A stretch of 64,000 bases of DNA from Ficedula albicollis (GCF_000247815.1 NC_021675.1:60667029-60731028); one strand, 5' to 3'; shown: positions 24,761-38,712, counted from the stretch's first letter. Notes: generated by a model not told the origin, from the sequence alone. Numbers and translations are program-made.

Positions 24761-26843
24761 TGCTAGAAGTTTATCAAAACAAAATGTATCAATGTGTCAT
24801 AAACTTGAACTTGTATATGAGTCTCCTTGTGAAAATCTGAAAATCTGTCTTCAGGACTGATAGTTGTTCTCTCCTCTTTCTTGTGAGTCTGATTGTTTTT
24901 GTGGCTTGGGGGCACCTTGTTTTTACTTACACCTCAGCAGATAAAATTCTGCTACAATGGTGATTACTGTGTATTGTGGGTTGGCACATGCTCCTCTTCT
25001 TTTTCAAGAGAATGGATGCTTGCCAGGTCCTTAAAGAGACCTCTGGACATCATCAATCTAGTCAACTCCCTGCCCAAGAAATTCAACCATCTTCTTCAAA
25101 ATTACCATCCAAAAATTTAACCAAAAGGGAAGATTAATTTTCAGGCATCATTTTCCATGTGGCATTGTTTACTTAGTAGACTTCTTGAGCAGAACCCAAA
25201 TACTAATCCTGGGGGTATAGTTGTCATAAATTACTACAAGAACTGCTCCTTGTGTGCCAATAGATACAAGAGATTTAGATAATTATCAGCTGTCATGGTC
25301 AACTACTGTATTTAGAAAGTCTAAACCATTGTGTTTGAGGCAGTGTGGCAATTTAGTTGGGTAGCACTAAGATTATTGATTTTGGATTTTGAGAGGCTTG
25401 TTAAACATATTTTGCAGGCCAGTACCCATTCATTAATTTTTTTATGAATGGCCATCAGCACTGAAACCTTGAAAGTTGAGTGTACAGTAGTGATATGAAT
25501 AAATCTCATGCTAATGTCCTCAAAAGAAGCAAATAGCTGTTTATAACAACCGAAGTCATATTTCCTGTGCTGACCTTGCTCATGTCTCCCTATTGACCAA
25601 CTCTTATGATTTTCATGATTTCCTATTTCCTATGAGTTTTCTATTACTCATCCTGTTAACAGAGCTGTAAACACCCCATTCCTTGATAGAAAACCAGTAT
25701 GAGCAGTTGTGTCTTGTCTTACTGTCATAGGATCAGTATTTCTGAATTTTCGTCCATGGCAGGGATATGCATCTAATAGTTTACATGCCTCCATCCATTG
25801 CTATACCATTGTCCATGAGAAGCAGAAAATAATGTAATGCAAACAAATAATTTGCTTATCACTGGCACTAGAACTAAAGAAATGAAAATGTTTTTTCATA
25901 ACTAACCTGGATGACACTTTTTCAAGGAAGTGTAAGAGCTCTTGTGCTATGAACTGGACTCACCTCTTTGTTATTCTGATGATAAAAAAGGTTCTTTGGT
26001 TGCATTTCTGGAGCAGTTCCAATGAAAATCAGTCCAGCTAAACACGTTGTAAAACAGAGCTGAGTTTGAGTCATTAACATGTTTTTCTTCAGATGTAAGA
26101 TTTGGTTTCACCAATGTGCTGCTATAGTGGGTCGCTTTTGTCACTGCATTCATCTTTTGAAGTTGCAAATATGACAAAGATGTGCTGTCAGGGTAGGTCA
26201 GACCCACAGAAGTATATGAGATAGTCAGGAGAAGGATATTGTGGGCTGTGAGAGTGTCTGTGACCCAGAAAGTAGCACAAAGTGCATTTACTCTGTGTGC
26301 TGATGACATACTCGCTCTGTTTTTTCAAGACCTCAGTTACTCGTTTTCCCACTCTATTATGTTTATTGGACAACTGCCACAAAGTTCATGTTCAGCAGAA
26401 AACTGAGGTCACACCATTAACATTTTTTGGCATTCACAGCTAGACATTTTTCCTCTTTTAGCAGAACACAACTTTGAAATAAATAAATTTAAAAACCTGA
26501 AAGCTAATTGTAGTGCCTCGTAGTTCAACAAGTTGGTTTTCCAAAAAATGGTGCTGTCTGACAATACCTGTTGGCAACTTCTCAGTCATTCTGAAAATAA
26601 AAGCATTTGCTTAGGTATGTCAATGTAAATGTAACTGTCTGCCACTCTCTGACCTGTGTTATTTGGCTGGATGTTTTTCCACAACTTTTAAGTGGCTTGT
26701 AGTGTCTTTTCTCTGACAAAGAAGTTAACAGCCAAAGAAAACAGAATTGAAAGAGGCTCAGAGTGTGGACACTTAATATCTGAGCTATTCATCTTTGTAC
26801 ATCTGGGAAGTTGCTGTGGGATCAGTTGAAAGGCTGATCAAAC
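24761..26843. other. Non-coding unique sequence
   Basis: No gene or named repeat recognised. The longest frame is 112 codons on - (25971-26309) without any known signature. Confidence 0.4.
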
Positions 26844-27185
26844 TTAGGTCACTGTTTTAAAGCCCTGAATGCTTTGTGTAGCCGCTCCTGATTTTTCAGT
26901 AAGATGTATTCTTTTTCTGAATATTTCTCTCAAAATTCCGGAAGGATCAGATGGTACAGGATTCACTTCATGATTGACTTTCAGGTTGAGCCTGGACTTT
27001 ATAATTTGTGATTTAAGTTCTGGTTTAGCTGTGACCATGTATGGCTTTATCCCATCCCCAGATTTTCCTTCTCTGGCCTCTTCTTTCTTTCCAGTGACGC
27101 GTACTGACTTGATGTGGGAAGGATGTTGTTCCACAGTTGGGTGGTTGCAGCTTTTATTTTGGGGGCAAGGTGTGACCCTTTCCAT
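26844..27185 (-). other. Open frame of 113 codons, possible but unproven exon
   Basis: On - this frame encodes a basic, Lys/Arg/Glu-rich peptide. Compared with neighbouring frames its composition looks more protein-like: few Cys or Phe runs, and a balanced charged middle part from about residue 25 to 100. Several CpG sites lie in it, which is unusual for this AT-rich, CpG-poor region. I do not recognise a domain. A CAG and a CAAG just upstream in the - direction could be splice acceptors, and the frame ends in a stop at 26844-26846. No partner exon is visible nearby. The alternatives are chance, or remnants of an old transposon or retrogene. Confidence 0.15.
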
Positions 27186-29216
27186 CTATAAATGATTATT
27201 CCCCTCTGCCACTGACCCCACACATGGGCTGTGCTTCAGGATGTGGCTCAGTCTGTTCCAGGAGCTGCTTGCTTTCATTACCTTTCCTCTCATTATGCCT
27301 CAAAGCAGAAAAGCCTCATTTTAGCTGCTGGCTGCCCCTGGGCTTCAGACATTGCAGCATGGGGAAGGTTTCACAGGATTTTTCTGTGGATAACTGTGTT
27401 TAATGAAGATCTCCTGAGGATTTTTGAACAACACTGTATTTAAAATTACCAAAATTCAGTCTTTACAAATGCTTTTGTGAACATTTCATAGCCATGCCCA
27501 AGCTGTTCTCTGTGTTTTGTGCAGACAAGAAGAAATTATTTCAAAGGAAACATTCTATGCCATTCTGGATGACATCCTGCTGCTTCCCAACCATTTTTTT
27601 GTTTGCCTTTTTTTTTCCTCTTGCTCCATCATGTATTAATTCCGTCTCTTCCTCCTTCAGAGACAGATGGTGAGCTGGTGGTACTAATGAGCTCCCTGCT
27701 GCCCAGGGAAGGCAGATTGAAATGCTTTGTGTTCTGAGAACTAACAGGCTGAGCACCCTCACTGAGGATGTAACACATGTGATGAAAGGTTTGATGCACA
27801 AATACTGAATTAGACGTTTTTCACAGGCACCTATGAACTGTGTTTCCCCAAGAGAACAACTTCCCAAAACAGCCTTCCTAATAGTCCAATCCTTACTGTG
27901 TTTATTGGAGTATTGCTCTGAATGGTACAATAATCTCTCTCTTTTATGGAGATGGAGAGAACATTAGGTTGTGGACACATGGCAATTGAATGCCCTGCTT
28001 CTCTGGCATGAGCACACTGAGAAATAAAAACAAAGAGCACCTGCTGTTCCTCGGAATGAGTCTTTGAACATTTTAAAAACTTTCTTGGCAGAAAGCCATT
28101 CTCTTCTAGGCTGACTTTAAAAGGATGCAATTAATTATAGGAGCCACAGACCTCTAAGGTAACAAAATGTAATTATCCAGGGATTCATGATGGGTTCTGT
28201 TATGTCTTGTTTTAAATGTAACAGGATTGTCAAAAGTGACTTGTACTGAGGATACAATTAAAGGCAGATCCAGTTGGCTGGGATGTCTAATGGCAGTAGT
28301 CGTGTGACCAGTTCAAGGCTGCCTGCAAATTTTGGAATGGTAGCTATGTGGATTCAGCATGATCATGATGAGTATTTAAAAACCTAATCAATTAAGATTC
28401 TGAGAACTTTTGTAATAGATTCATTAAATGTACTCTCTCCTGCAGAGACCACAGAGATCTATCCCTTTCCCCATACTCAGCAGAAAAACTTGTGAGACAG
28501 GATTTCTAATTGAGTGAATGTGAAACATTTGGGTTTTTGTGTTTAAAACCAAACAAATAATAATAACAGTGTATCTGTCTTTTTATGAGATGTCTCCTTA
28601 AGAGAGACTATTTTGTAACTGGAATGGAGAACATTAAAAAAATCAAGGCTTTCTGTTGGAGTCAGTGACTTAAATTTTAAATTTTAAATTACTACTTAGA
28701 GATAGATCACAGATGTTTAGAGGATGGAGAGTAAATCTAGCTCTAACCTGAGCAACTATTGTAGCTGATAAGTAGGTATGTGACTCTTATCAAAGCAGGT
28801 GCTTTGATATCTGTTGATTCAGGATAGTACCAGTCCACATTTAAGTTAATTACTGTATACTAGCAAGTAACAGATGTGATACAGATGGCTAGGGTGATTA
28901 AAATAAAAAAGCTCATAAATAAAGATTTTACAGGTTTGGAAGCTAACAATAAATACACAAGTTAAAAAGGACTATATTAAAACTCAAATATTTTACTAAT
29001 TGAACTAAAACTATATTTATTTATTTCTTATCACTCAGTTGCTGTGAATAGGATTGACACAGAATATTGAGTTACACACTCATTCCCATTTGGTTTTGCT
29101 TCCACTCTGCCAACAGTCACTCTGGGATAAACTGTGTGTACTCTCTTCCTGGTTCTGTGCTTTCACCAGCTTCCAGTAAGACCATAAAATCATAAAATGA
29201 GGGTCAGCTGGTGGCC
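27186..29216. other. Non-coding unique sequence
   Basis: No gene recognised. A 129-codon frame on - (27541-27930) shows no known signature. AAATTTT-type words repeat near 28673-28691. Confidence 0.4.
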
Positions 29217-29748
<532 letters not shown>

Positions 29749-31102
29749 ATGGAAATAAAGCTTTTTACAGACCTGTACTGGTTTTTCCAAGAATCCTTTA
29801 ATTAACATTTCTAGTTTATGGCTGGAAATTCTATGGTGAAGAGAGAGGGAGCCACACATGGACAAACACCTATCTCAGGAAAAGCAATGTGGTCCTGTAG
29901 GCAGTGCAGGGTCAAGAAGTTTAGTCAAGGGTTCCCGCAGGACTAGTGGATATATTGACAAAAGTCTTTTGTTCTTTTACCCTTATTTTCATCCTAAGTC
30001 AAACCATAGCAATATGGAATCTCAAAAATTTTATATGACAAGAAAATGCTTTCCTGCCCAGCTGTGAAGGGAATCATTGTAAGGTGAGAAAGATTATGAA
30101 ATGTTAGTAGAGGAAATTATACCATCTCAGTAATATAAGTGTGTATGGATAGACTTAGCCAAATTCTAAATTAATAATAAAAATGTATACCACCACATAC
30201 ATATTTATGTGTGTGTAGGTCCACATATATTATATTTTTTTTTGCCAACAGGTGTTGATCTGAGCATTGTTGTGCCATGTGAGAAGATTAGCACAAGATG
30301 CACTGCAGATATATTTCCTTCTCTCATGTATTAAATTTGCTTCATATTAATGCTTTCTAGTAGTTTGGATTTTTGGATATAGTAGAATATTATCAAGTAT
30401 AATGCAATACTATTAAAACATGTTCTAGGTTTGCTTTGTCACAGACACACCCTTAAAGAATTAGACAGGAAGAAATAATGTTGCCTTTACCTGGATTTGC
30501 ATTATGAAGCACCTTCTTAGAAATCACTTTTAAATTTCTGTCATGTCATATTAAAAAGTTCTTTCTTTCCATTTAATTGTGAGACAAACACCCCATGCCT
30601 CACTCAGATATAGAGAAGATGTAAGCTGAAGAAGTATTTACTATTGATTAAACTTTCTTATTTAAGCATATGCTGCTGGCACTGGGGAAACCTCGGAAAT
30701 TTTCTCCCAGTAAAGCCAAATTGAGAGGAAATGCCTTTTCAGTGCTGAGTAAACCACCTGTGCCTTAAGAATGGAGAAGCTTGATTATTTTGCACACAAT
30801 GAAACCTAAACGTTGATATTGGAGGCTGTTTCCTTGTGTTAAACAATTGTCATGCTATACTGGCTGTCATTGTTAAATTTGCTCTGACAAAGTCAGCTGC
30901 AACTCATTGTTTCCCAAGCTGTATGGATTCACCTCTTCAGGTCTGTCTTCGTATTAGGTTATTCTATTTAGTTTTAGGATATACTATACCTGCTCTCCTT
31001 TATTTTTTCAAAAATCCTTGCTGTTTCTTCTTTTATCCATCCTACAGGAATTGATATATATAAATTACTGTGGGTAATTCTTTTGAATATAGTCAGCACA
31101 AT
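29749..31102. other. Non-coding unique sequence
   Basis: AT-rich sequence without recognised genes or transposons. There is a T-run near 30236-30243. Confidence 0.4.
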
Positions 31103-31247
31103 AAAAGTGGTGTATTTGGAATGTTAGCAGTGGAAGTCTAGCACAGGTAGATACCCTACTGCATCCAGATCATGGAAAAGTGATGTATTTGGAATGTGAG
31201 CAGTGGAAGTCTAGCACAGGTAGATACCCTACTGCATCCAGATCATG
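31103..31247. repeat. Two-copy tandem duplication, period 73 bp
   Basis: Copy 1 is 31103-31175 and copy 2 is 31176-31247. Shared text runs from AAAAGTG through TAGATACCCTACTGC to GATCATG. Two differences are seen near the start of the unit (GTGGTG versus GTGATG, and TGTTAG versus TGTGAG). Confidence 0.95.
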
Positions 31248-31453
31248 TTCAAAAATGCTCTGAATGTCCAACACTGTAGTTCTTTTGGCTGGGGGCACAA
31301 GGTTGTCATGCAGATAGATCTGGATTTCCCTGCAGTCCCAAATCTGAAATCTCCTGACTTTGAACTATAGGGGATTATACTTATTACAAATGACAGCTCC
31401 ATAATCCACTATCTGATTTCTGCACCAAACATAGTACTGATCACAAGGCCTAC
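31248..31453. other. Spacer between two tandem duplications
   Basis: About 200 bp of unique sequence separating two independent duplications. No feature recognised. Confidence 0.4.
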
Positions 31454-31602
31454 TCAAGTTAGTGTCTAAAAACAGTATTTTATCCCCCGCTGCTGTAGTT
31501 TTTAATTTTTCTTTCTGTGGGTAGTATTTCAAGTTAGCGTCTAAAAACAGTATTTTATCCCCCGCTGCTATAGTTTTTAATTTTTCTTTCTGTGGGTAGT
31601 AT
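31454..31602. repeat. Two-copy tandem duplication, period 75 bp
   Basis: Copy 1 is 31454-31528 and copy 2 is 31529-31602. Shared text runs from TCAAGTTAG through TTTTATCCCCCGCTGCT to GTGGGTAGTAT. Two transition differences are seen (TGT versus CGT, and TGTAG versus TATAG). Confidence 0.95.
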
Positions 31603-33145
31603 GCAAAGGACTACAGTAAATTATCTCATTTGCTGTTGTATGCTATATCTCACTTGTAAGTACAGTGCCAGAATTATGATGTGAATTGTTAATATTCCAA
31701 TGCTGAGCTCTGAAGTTGCTGGAAATCTGGCATGTAGGATGGTGGGATTATCAGTGTGAGTTCAGTAAAAGGCATGTACATTTTATTGCTTTAATTGGTC
31801 ACTTTCCATGAAGTAATTTTAGAGTATCCAGTTCTTTATTTTTGTCCAAAGATTTTGATGGTCTCATGAAAAGCAAACCAGTATCTAGGGGTGAATAATT
31901 GAATGAAGCTGCTACAAAGAAGGTGGAGAGCTGGTCTAAAGACTTCCTCCCAGTCAGCTTTACTGGAAAAACAGAAAAGTAAGATGAAGAAGGTTCTCTA
32001 GACAACTCTGTGTTTGGGATCAATCAGCTTTTATTACTGATCTGGTGATGGACTAGACAGTGTATATATTAAATTAGTATACCTTGGAATCTGAAAGGTT
32101 TCTAAGTGTTGTTGGAAGACAAAACTGGAATTCCATGATGAAATGATGGGAAAATGAGAGGAGATTAGTTAACAGGTCTAAGGGCAAATTGTCACACTTC
32201 AGCAGGAATTGACAGCTTCACAGCTACCAATTAAGTGGAAATTATACAGAAATAAAGCTTGAATTTTAAAATTCGCAAACTGAACTTCAGTACTGTCCTT
32301 GTGATGCAGAAAAGTCAAACCTCACACTGGAATATATGTATGCCTTAATTTATGTGTAAAAGACAGATTAGTCCTTCTGGTCAATTTGGCTTTGTAGGGC
32401 ATCAGATGGGAGTGAGCCTAAAGAGCAAGTGAAGGGTGTGAAGGAGGGTCTAACAATTGACCTGTGACAAAGACCAGAAGAATGTGGGGGTCTTATTTTA
32501 GAGAATAGCAGTCAGCAGGCAATGTGTTAATCAAATATAATTAAAAATACCAGCAAAGAAGATGCAGACTCTAAATGCATAATGCTAGATGGTGAATAGT
32601 AGGTTTACATGTCAGCAAAGAAAACATGAGTTAGAAAATAGAGAAAACTTTATAGTGATATATTATTTGCATTATTTGCCTGAGAAAGTTTTAAAGTCTT
32701 CATTACTGGAGGTTAATAAATATACAAACATCTGTTAGGGATAAAATATAATTTATCTGCCTTGGTAGTGACGGAAATTAAGTAGGTGTCTTTTGAAGAA
32801 ACTTGCAGCCCTGATGTCTGGATTTCTCTGTGGGTTTGTTTGTTTGTTTGTTTGCTTTGATTCTAATGGAAAATTGATATTATCAGACAAGAAATTTTAG
32901 GCTTTAGTACTACTTACTACTTTGTGTACTTAAAGCCTGAAAAATTTCACCTACATGTAATATTGCTTAAATTCACAAGATAAGAGTTTCTTAAGTTAGG
33001 CAGATCAATACTATTATGTTGATCAATAATTATTTAATGTATCTGTGGTAGGCTAAAATCAGATGTTCTTATCCTTTCGGTATGTGGTAAATTGTGTCTT
33101 CCTTCTGAAAAACTTCTTTTATAACTATGCCTAAAATAAACACTT
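31603..33145. other. Non-coding sequence with a short (GTTT)5 run
   Basis: No gene recognised. A (GTTT)5 microsatellite lies at 32834-32854. All frames are short. Confidence 0.45.
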
Positions 33146-33721
33146 TTATGTGCTCTGACATCTTGGTGGTAAATGAAACATATTGTTAGTGTTTTGGCTT
33201 TTTAAAAAAGTGTCAGAGTTATTCTGGTAACTCTTCTGACCTTCTGAAAGTGATAATTTGGAAAGCACAAGAAAGTTGATAGACTCCACAGGCACATTGC
33301 CCTGGGTGGTGTTGGGGTTTGTCACCAACTTCCATAGCAATGGTGCAATAAAGCAAAAATTGCCTCCATGCCTTCGTCTCGTTGTTACTCTATGCTGTTC
33401 CTCATGGCATGATAGTGCTGTGTAAAGTGCCATAAACTCAGAAAAGTAGTGTGGCATCTTTATCATGGAGAAATAATTGCAAGCCAAGACAAGCCAAGCA
33501 GGAGCTGATGGGAATTTGAGGGAGGCAAAGGATTCAGTTTCTTGTATCCCTGGAACTGCCTTTGCTGAGGTGGAGATGGGCATGGCAGAGCAGGCAGGGT
33601 GCCCTGGGCTGTTTGAGGTGGATGGGACACCTGAAGGAATCCTCCCCAGAAGTGAGTGGTTCACCAGTAATCCAACAGTTGGCAGCTGTTCTGCCTGCCC
33701 CCAGGATGTTTCATGTTTCAT
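33146..33721 (-). other. Longest non-repeat open frame, 191 codons, coding status unsupported
   Basis: On - this is the longest frame in the window that is neither homopolymer nor obvious transposon. It encodes a Ser/Pro/Asn-rich peptide with no domain, signal peptide or transmembrane segment that I recognise. The local GC content is somewhat higher than the surroundings, which lowers stop-codon frequency, and part of the + strand is open as well (33477-33740). Both facts favour chance. Neither flank shows a clear promoter, polyadenylation context or paired exons. It could be a lineage-specific or lncRNA-associated frame, but that is speculation. Confidence 0.12.
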
Positions 33722-34187
33722 AGAGAAAACGTGTTTTTAATCCTGAGAGGTGTTTCAATGTGGATTACAGGCATGCTGGAAATGTGTGTTTAGATCCACT
33801 GTTCAGTAATGGAAGGATTGAGGACTGAAGCACTTTTGCTGAGTAGAAACTTATTTTTACAGTACTTGTACACAAAAAATATTGTTGTATACAAAAATAT
33901 AATATTTTTAGGCACTGCAACAAGAAATTGGAATTTGACTGCTAATTATGACTTATGCTCAAATCAAGAAGGTTCCTTTAGATTTTTCATACTTTGAATA
34001 TGTTCGCATTTCTGCCCTAAAGCATTTTCAGTCCTCCTTGTTATCTGAAGAATCTTTCAGATCTGGAAGAAGGAATAATTTCTACCAGATTTGTTTGTTT
34101 TGAGTTGCAGCATTACCTCATGCGTTTATGCTGTCAAATACAGAAAATAGTTAGCTCTGTTAGCTCTCCTGGATTCTCATGAAAAGT
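33722..34187. other. Non-coding unique sequence
   Basis: Nothing recognised. Confidence 0.4.
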
Positions 34188-34257
34188 TCATAGAATGGCT
34201 TGGGTTGGAAGGGACCTTAAAAATCATCTGGTTCTCAATCCTGTGGCATGGGCCAAG
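34188..34257 (-). mobile_element. CR1 LINE 3'-end fragment
   Basis: On + the text TTCATAGAATGG followed by TTGGGTTGGAAGGGACC and AAAATCATCTGG is the reverse complement of the well-known CR1 3' UTR, which ends in ATTCTATGA repeats. Only about 70 bp survives: a strongly 5'-truncated insertion on -. The 3' terminal repeat is reduced to one unit. Confidence 0.85.
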
Positions 34258-37200
34258 TTGTAAAGGAATTGGTACTGTACACAGATGTTAGCTCCATAAT
34301 AAAGGCAGAACTCTGGAATCAGATCCCTTTATTGCTGGATTCAACATCCATTTTTTAAAAAAAAGCAAGTCCATTGATGTCTTTGCTGTTCAGAGTAGCC
34401 CACTGTCATTACTGGAGGATGTGAGCAGGGTCCATGGCAATACCTGCAAGGCCTTAGCTGGAGGCTGGTTTATATGGCTGTTATGTGGTACAGCCCTTTC
34501 CACCTGCATACCTTTTCAGACAAATATGATTACTCACCAGATGTAGGTGAAGAAGAGGAGCTAAGAAATGTTTGTGATACTGAATGATGGCATTTCTAAT
34601 TTTCCACAGTGCAATAAAATCTTTGTGAAAGCGGAAGTATTCCAAAACATATTAACCGAGTAATTCCAAGGTTAATATTGAAAATGGGATGTTTTCTAGT
34701 GGCAAAACACTGCCAAAAAGGCAGAAGTGCAGACCAGCTAAAGAAGCACTTTTTCTGTGAGTAGGTTTGTTGGACAGGTACAGTGATGGTTCTGCATCTC
34801 CATGCAGCAGAAATCACTTTTGTTTTACAGTTCTGTTCAGTCAAATTACCTCTTCTGTTCAGTCACTATTAGTTCCAGAGAGGAGCAGTGTGTCTGGGGA
34901 GTGCTTAGGCAAGAGAGCATTACTGAAGGCATATGCAGTACACAAAGAATAATTGAGTGACTCCTTCAAGGATACAACATGAAGTGAACTAAAAAACCTC
35001 TTGAACTGCTCCCCTGCACACTTCTGTTGAGATGGAATCAAGTTGGGGAGGAGAAACAGTGATTTTGATTATGGAAATAACTTTTGCTTTGGATGGGAAC
35101 ATGTTCTCAATTGAAATGATTTTTAACCACTTGGACAAACAGATTTCAGGATGAAAATGTGTACTTATAAATGCTTGTCTGTAGTGAATGGCAGTAGGAA
35201 ATTAACATTTACATTATGAAGGACTCTTTAAAGAATGAATTGTTAAATTGAAAAGTGTTGTTGTTCTGCATCAGCAGGGATAGTGGCAGAGAAATGGAAG
35301 GATAATGCTGGAATATTTCCTTGTCTCTGGATGAACAAGTGGTTTTGCTCTTGACCACAAGGTGACTGGGGCCTCTGGCTCCTGTGAAAAATCTCTGTGA
35401 CTGAAAAGGGCAGCTCTCATTTGATTTTGTCTTCTGCAAGTTCTGACAAGCTCCTGGGTGTATTTGGTAGTCTCAGTGTGGCATATGAACAGAATCAGCC
35501 CTGATAGGAATTGTTACCGTGTACTTCATGGCATGTGGACTGAATTCCATTTTCCATACCACTCTTTTTCTAAACCAGTTGTTTTCTAGGAGCAGACTGG
35601 ACCCAGTGTAGGCCCTCTACTTCTGTCTGCAGGTGTTTGTTCTGAGGTTAGGAGCTGGCACTGTTTTGTTCTGTGGATGCAATTTGATGGGCAGTATGGT
35701 AACATTACTCCCCCAGTGAGGATGAGCTGACAAGCCAATACCATCATGAAATCAGTGAAGGTACAACCCAGGGGATGGTTGTGGCATTTAATTTTCCCTC
35801 AGAAGTCTTCTCTGTATTTGGGTGTGTTTGAGATTGCAGTTGAGTTTGGTTTCAAACAGGAAGCACATAGCAGCAGTCTGGGGAGCCAGGTCTTAAGCTG
35901 GGACACAGGACATTAAGGAAGCCTCATGCCTAATTTAATTTCTTGTTCTGCTTGAGTCAAGCAACAGAATATTGTTTTCCTGTGAATATTAGCTCATATT
36001 TGAGAATTAATTTATTTCAGTCCTGTCTAGACATGTCTTTTGTTCATCTTCTACAAATAGACTTCTGCAAATGGCAAAAGGATTTTCCAAATCAATAGAT
36101 TTTAACTATTTTAACAGGACTCTTGAAGATGGCAGTCAGAATTTATAATCACATATGCTAAGCGCAGAACTCTGATTCTCCAAGTCTCAAGGTGATCAGG
36201 GAAAACTAAAATTACCTGAGCTCTGACAGGCCATAAGGAAACATTTCATTTTATAACAAATAAGATACAGGTAAAGAATTACTTTACAAATATTCTGAAG
36301 CAACTATCACTGATACATAGCAAACAGTAGAGTAATTTGTCTGAATAACATAATACAGCGATCTGAGATCTATTGGTGTATTGAGATTAATTTAGTGTCC
36401 ATATACATAGAAATCACAAAGCTCAATTCCAAGTGATTTACTTAGGTAGCTTCCTTTTTAAAGGGGGTTTTAAAGGATGGACTATTTTCTGGTTCCTAAC
36501 ATCTCTTCCCTTCCTGTATACATCTTTGCAGAATATTTATCCTTTTCAGGAAATGCAAATTGTCTCACCATTCTCAGTTTCACCTTTTCTCAATTACAAT
36601 GAAAACTAGGGTGGTAAGAGTGCCAAGTGGGGTCTGCAAGCCCATGGGCCAGTGCTTCACAGCTGAGCTGTGGAACTGCATTGCACTTGTGTTGTTTTCA
36701 ATTTGCAGTGTACAGTGATATTTGAAATATTCTGACAGTGATCCCCATTTTTAACATTTTTGCAACCAGTTGCCTGCAGACAGCATACCTGATATTTAAA
36801 CAATTTGTCTTCTCTTTTCTGAGACAGGACAGTAAATTGACACCAAGTGTTCTTATGCTAAAAGAGAAGATAATAGAAAATTCCAAAGCAAATGCAAATA
36901 GGCCTTCTTGACTGTGTCCAAGGATGCCTGACATTGCTATCAGGACTGTTAGTGATGCTGTACTGGCAATTTAGATTTAATCTTCCTAACATGTCCAGTT
37001 TTCAAAGTAAGGACTGATGCATTTCTCTCTCCTTACTGTGCTACACACTGAGTCTTGTGTAATCACTGCCAAAAGCTAAGAATGAAATGGGAATAAAAAG
37101 TAGAAAAAAATAATGTTATTATCATGGGGAAAGCAAAGCAAAGATAGGTAGAAAAGAAAGATTGTATGTGCAATTAGTGCTGTGATAATAATTGGAAATG

Positions 37201-38574
37201 CAGTTACTAAAGGTCAGCCATCTCCGAAGGCAAATTTTGCTTTTCTGCTCCTAGACTTTGTAGTGGTGGGGGAGGAGCTCAAGGGAAGTAACAAGTAGGG
37301 GTAGGGTGGGCAGCAGAGGATAACTGATCATGTTTCCCTCCTCAGGACCTTGGCACTTCTGATGATGAAGTCACATGCATGTCTAGTAATTGTATGCCTT
37401 GAAGCTTATTCACTACAAGGCATGAAGATGCCTCTCTCTTCCTGTTTCATTATACTCTGTGTAACTTGAGGGATTGAGGAACAGTGGAACTAATTCCCTC
37501 CCACATTCTTCTCTGCCTTTTTACATATTTACTAAAAAGATAAGGTATTTTTTTTTCCCCAAAATCTGTACCTAAAGATTTGAAGAGACAGCTGCAAAGC
37601 ATAAAACTAAAGCCTGGAAAATCTACCTACTATGTGCATAACCCAAGCTGTATTTTCTTAAAGACATTTCATTGAATATATATCTTAAATGTTCTTCTTT
37701 TCTTTCCTTTTATACTTGACAGTATGTGTGTAAAGATGTGAGTGTCTGAATGTGGTATTACTTATTGTTGTTATTTAGTAAAGCCACAGAGCTGAAATGA
37801 TAAGTAATCCAAACCTCATAATAATAAGCAGGCATGACTCATGGATTACTCCTAAAGTATTTGTTCCATTAATCCAACTCCACTGTGTGGTTTGAAAGCA
37901 ATTACATTTTGAATATCAGTGTGAATAACTTAAAGGTTTGCGATCACTTGAAGTTTCTTATCAATCATCAGCTAATACCCCTTACTTATAATTTGCATTC
38001 TTAACAGAATAAGTGACTCAAAGCTACTTTTTATTTTGCTTCTTTTTATAATTATTTACAACTTCCTTTGATTGCATGGTAATATCCTTCACATTTACAT
38101 CCTTTTGTGTCTTAGAAGCTACAAATATCCAGTTTGATCAATTTTATGCTTTACTGAGGCAAATCCAGAAGTTTCTCTGACCTTTTGTAATATTTGAGGG
38201 AATATGAAGCATCTGAAGCTCAGTGGTATTGAATGCATATTTATTTATGTAAAATATGCAAAATATTAGGAGAATCTGAGACAGGTCCAAAAACTATAAC
38301 AAAAAAAAAAATTCAACCTTAAGCACTAATCAGAATGCAATCCACACCTAGCTGCTGATATCCCATACTTGACCAATACAAATAGGGATGTGATGTGACT
38401 GTTCCTTGTTATGCTAGATTAGTCAGTTCCTGAAGACACAGTGCTTATATAGAGGAAAATTTCTGTGGGATTTTATGGGTCATCTGATTGTCATATTTTG
38501 CATTATTCTTAGTAATCTCATGCAGTAGAAGAGATGGATTTCCGAGCAGGTAAATAAAGAGAGTGCAACTATAT
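34258..38574. other. Non-coding unique sequence
   Basis: About 4.3 kb with no recognised gene or transposon. Frames are at most about 82 codons. A short local duplication of CTTCTGTTCAGTCA occurs near 34833-34865. Confidence 0.4.
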
Positions 38575-38712
38575 TCACACACGGAATATTCTGACTTGGA
38601 AGGGGGCCAAAAGGATCATCGAGTTCAACTCTTAAGTGAATGGCCCATACAGGGTCAAAGCCACAACCTTGGCATCATTAACACTCTGCTCTAAATTGGA
38701 GCAAAAGATCAC
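38575..38712 (-). mobile_element. tRNA-Ile-headed SINE with CR1-like tail (TguSINE1-like)
   Basis: Read on -, the right part (about 38641-38712) resembles tRNA-Ile with anticodon AAU. It has a degenerate A-box region, then TTAGAGC, an anticodon-arm region, GCCAAGGT, a B box reduced to GGCTTTGACCC (consensus GGTTCGANNCC; + positions 38652-38662), and finally the acceptor-like GGGCCA. The left part (about 38575-38640) is CR1-tail-like: GAGTTGAACTCGATGATCC, then CTTCCAAGTCAGAATATTC. This head-plus-tail structure is that of a SINE copied by CR1 machinery and known from passerine genomes. The mutated B box and missing 5' bases make it an old, silent copy and not a tRNA gene. Confidence 0.82.

Noticed and set aside
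38641..38712. tRNA-Ile gene on -
   Set aside because: The B box is mutated, the 5' part is degraded, and the sequence runs straight into a CR1-like tail. It is a SINE relic.
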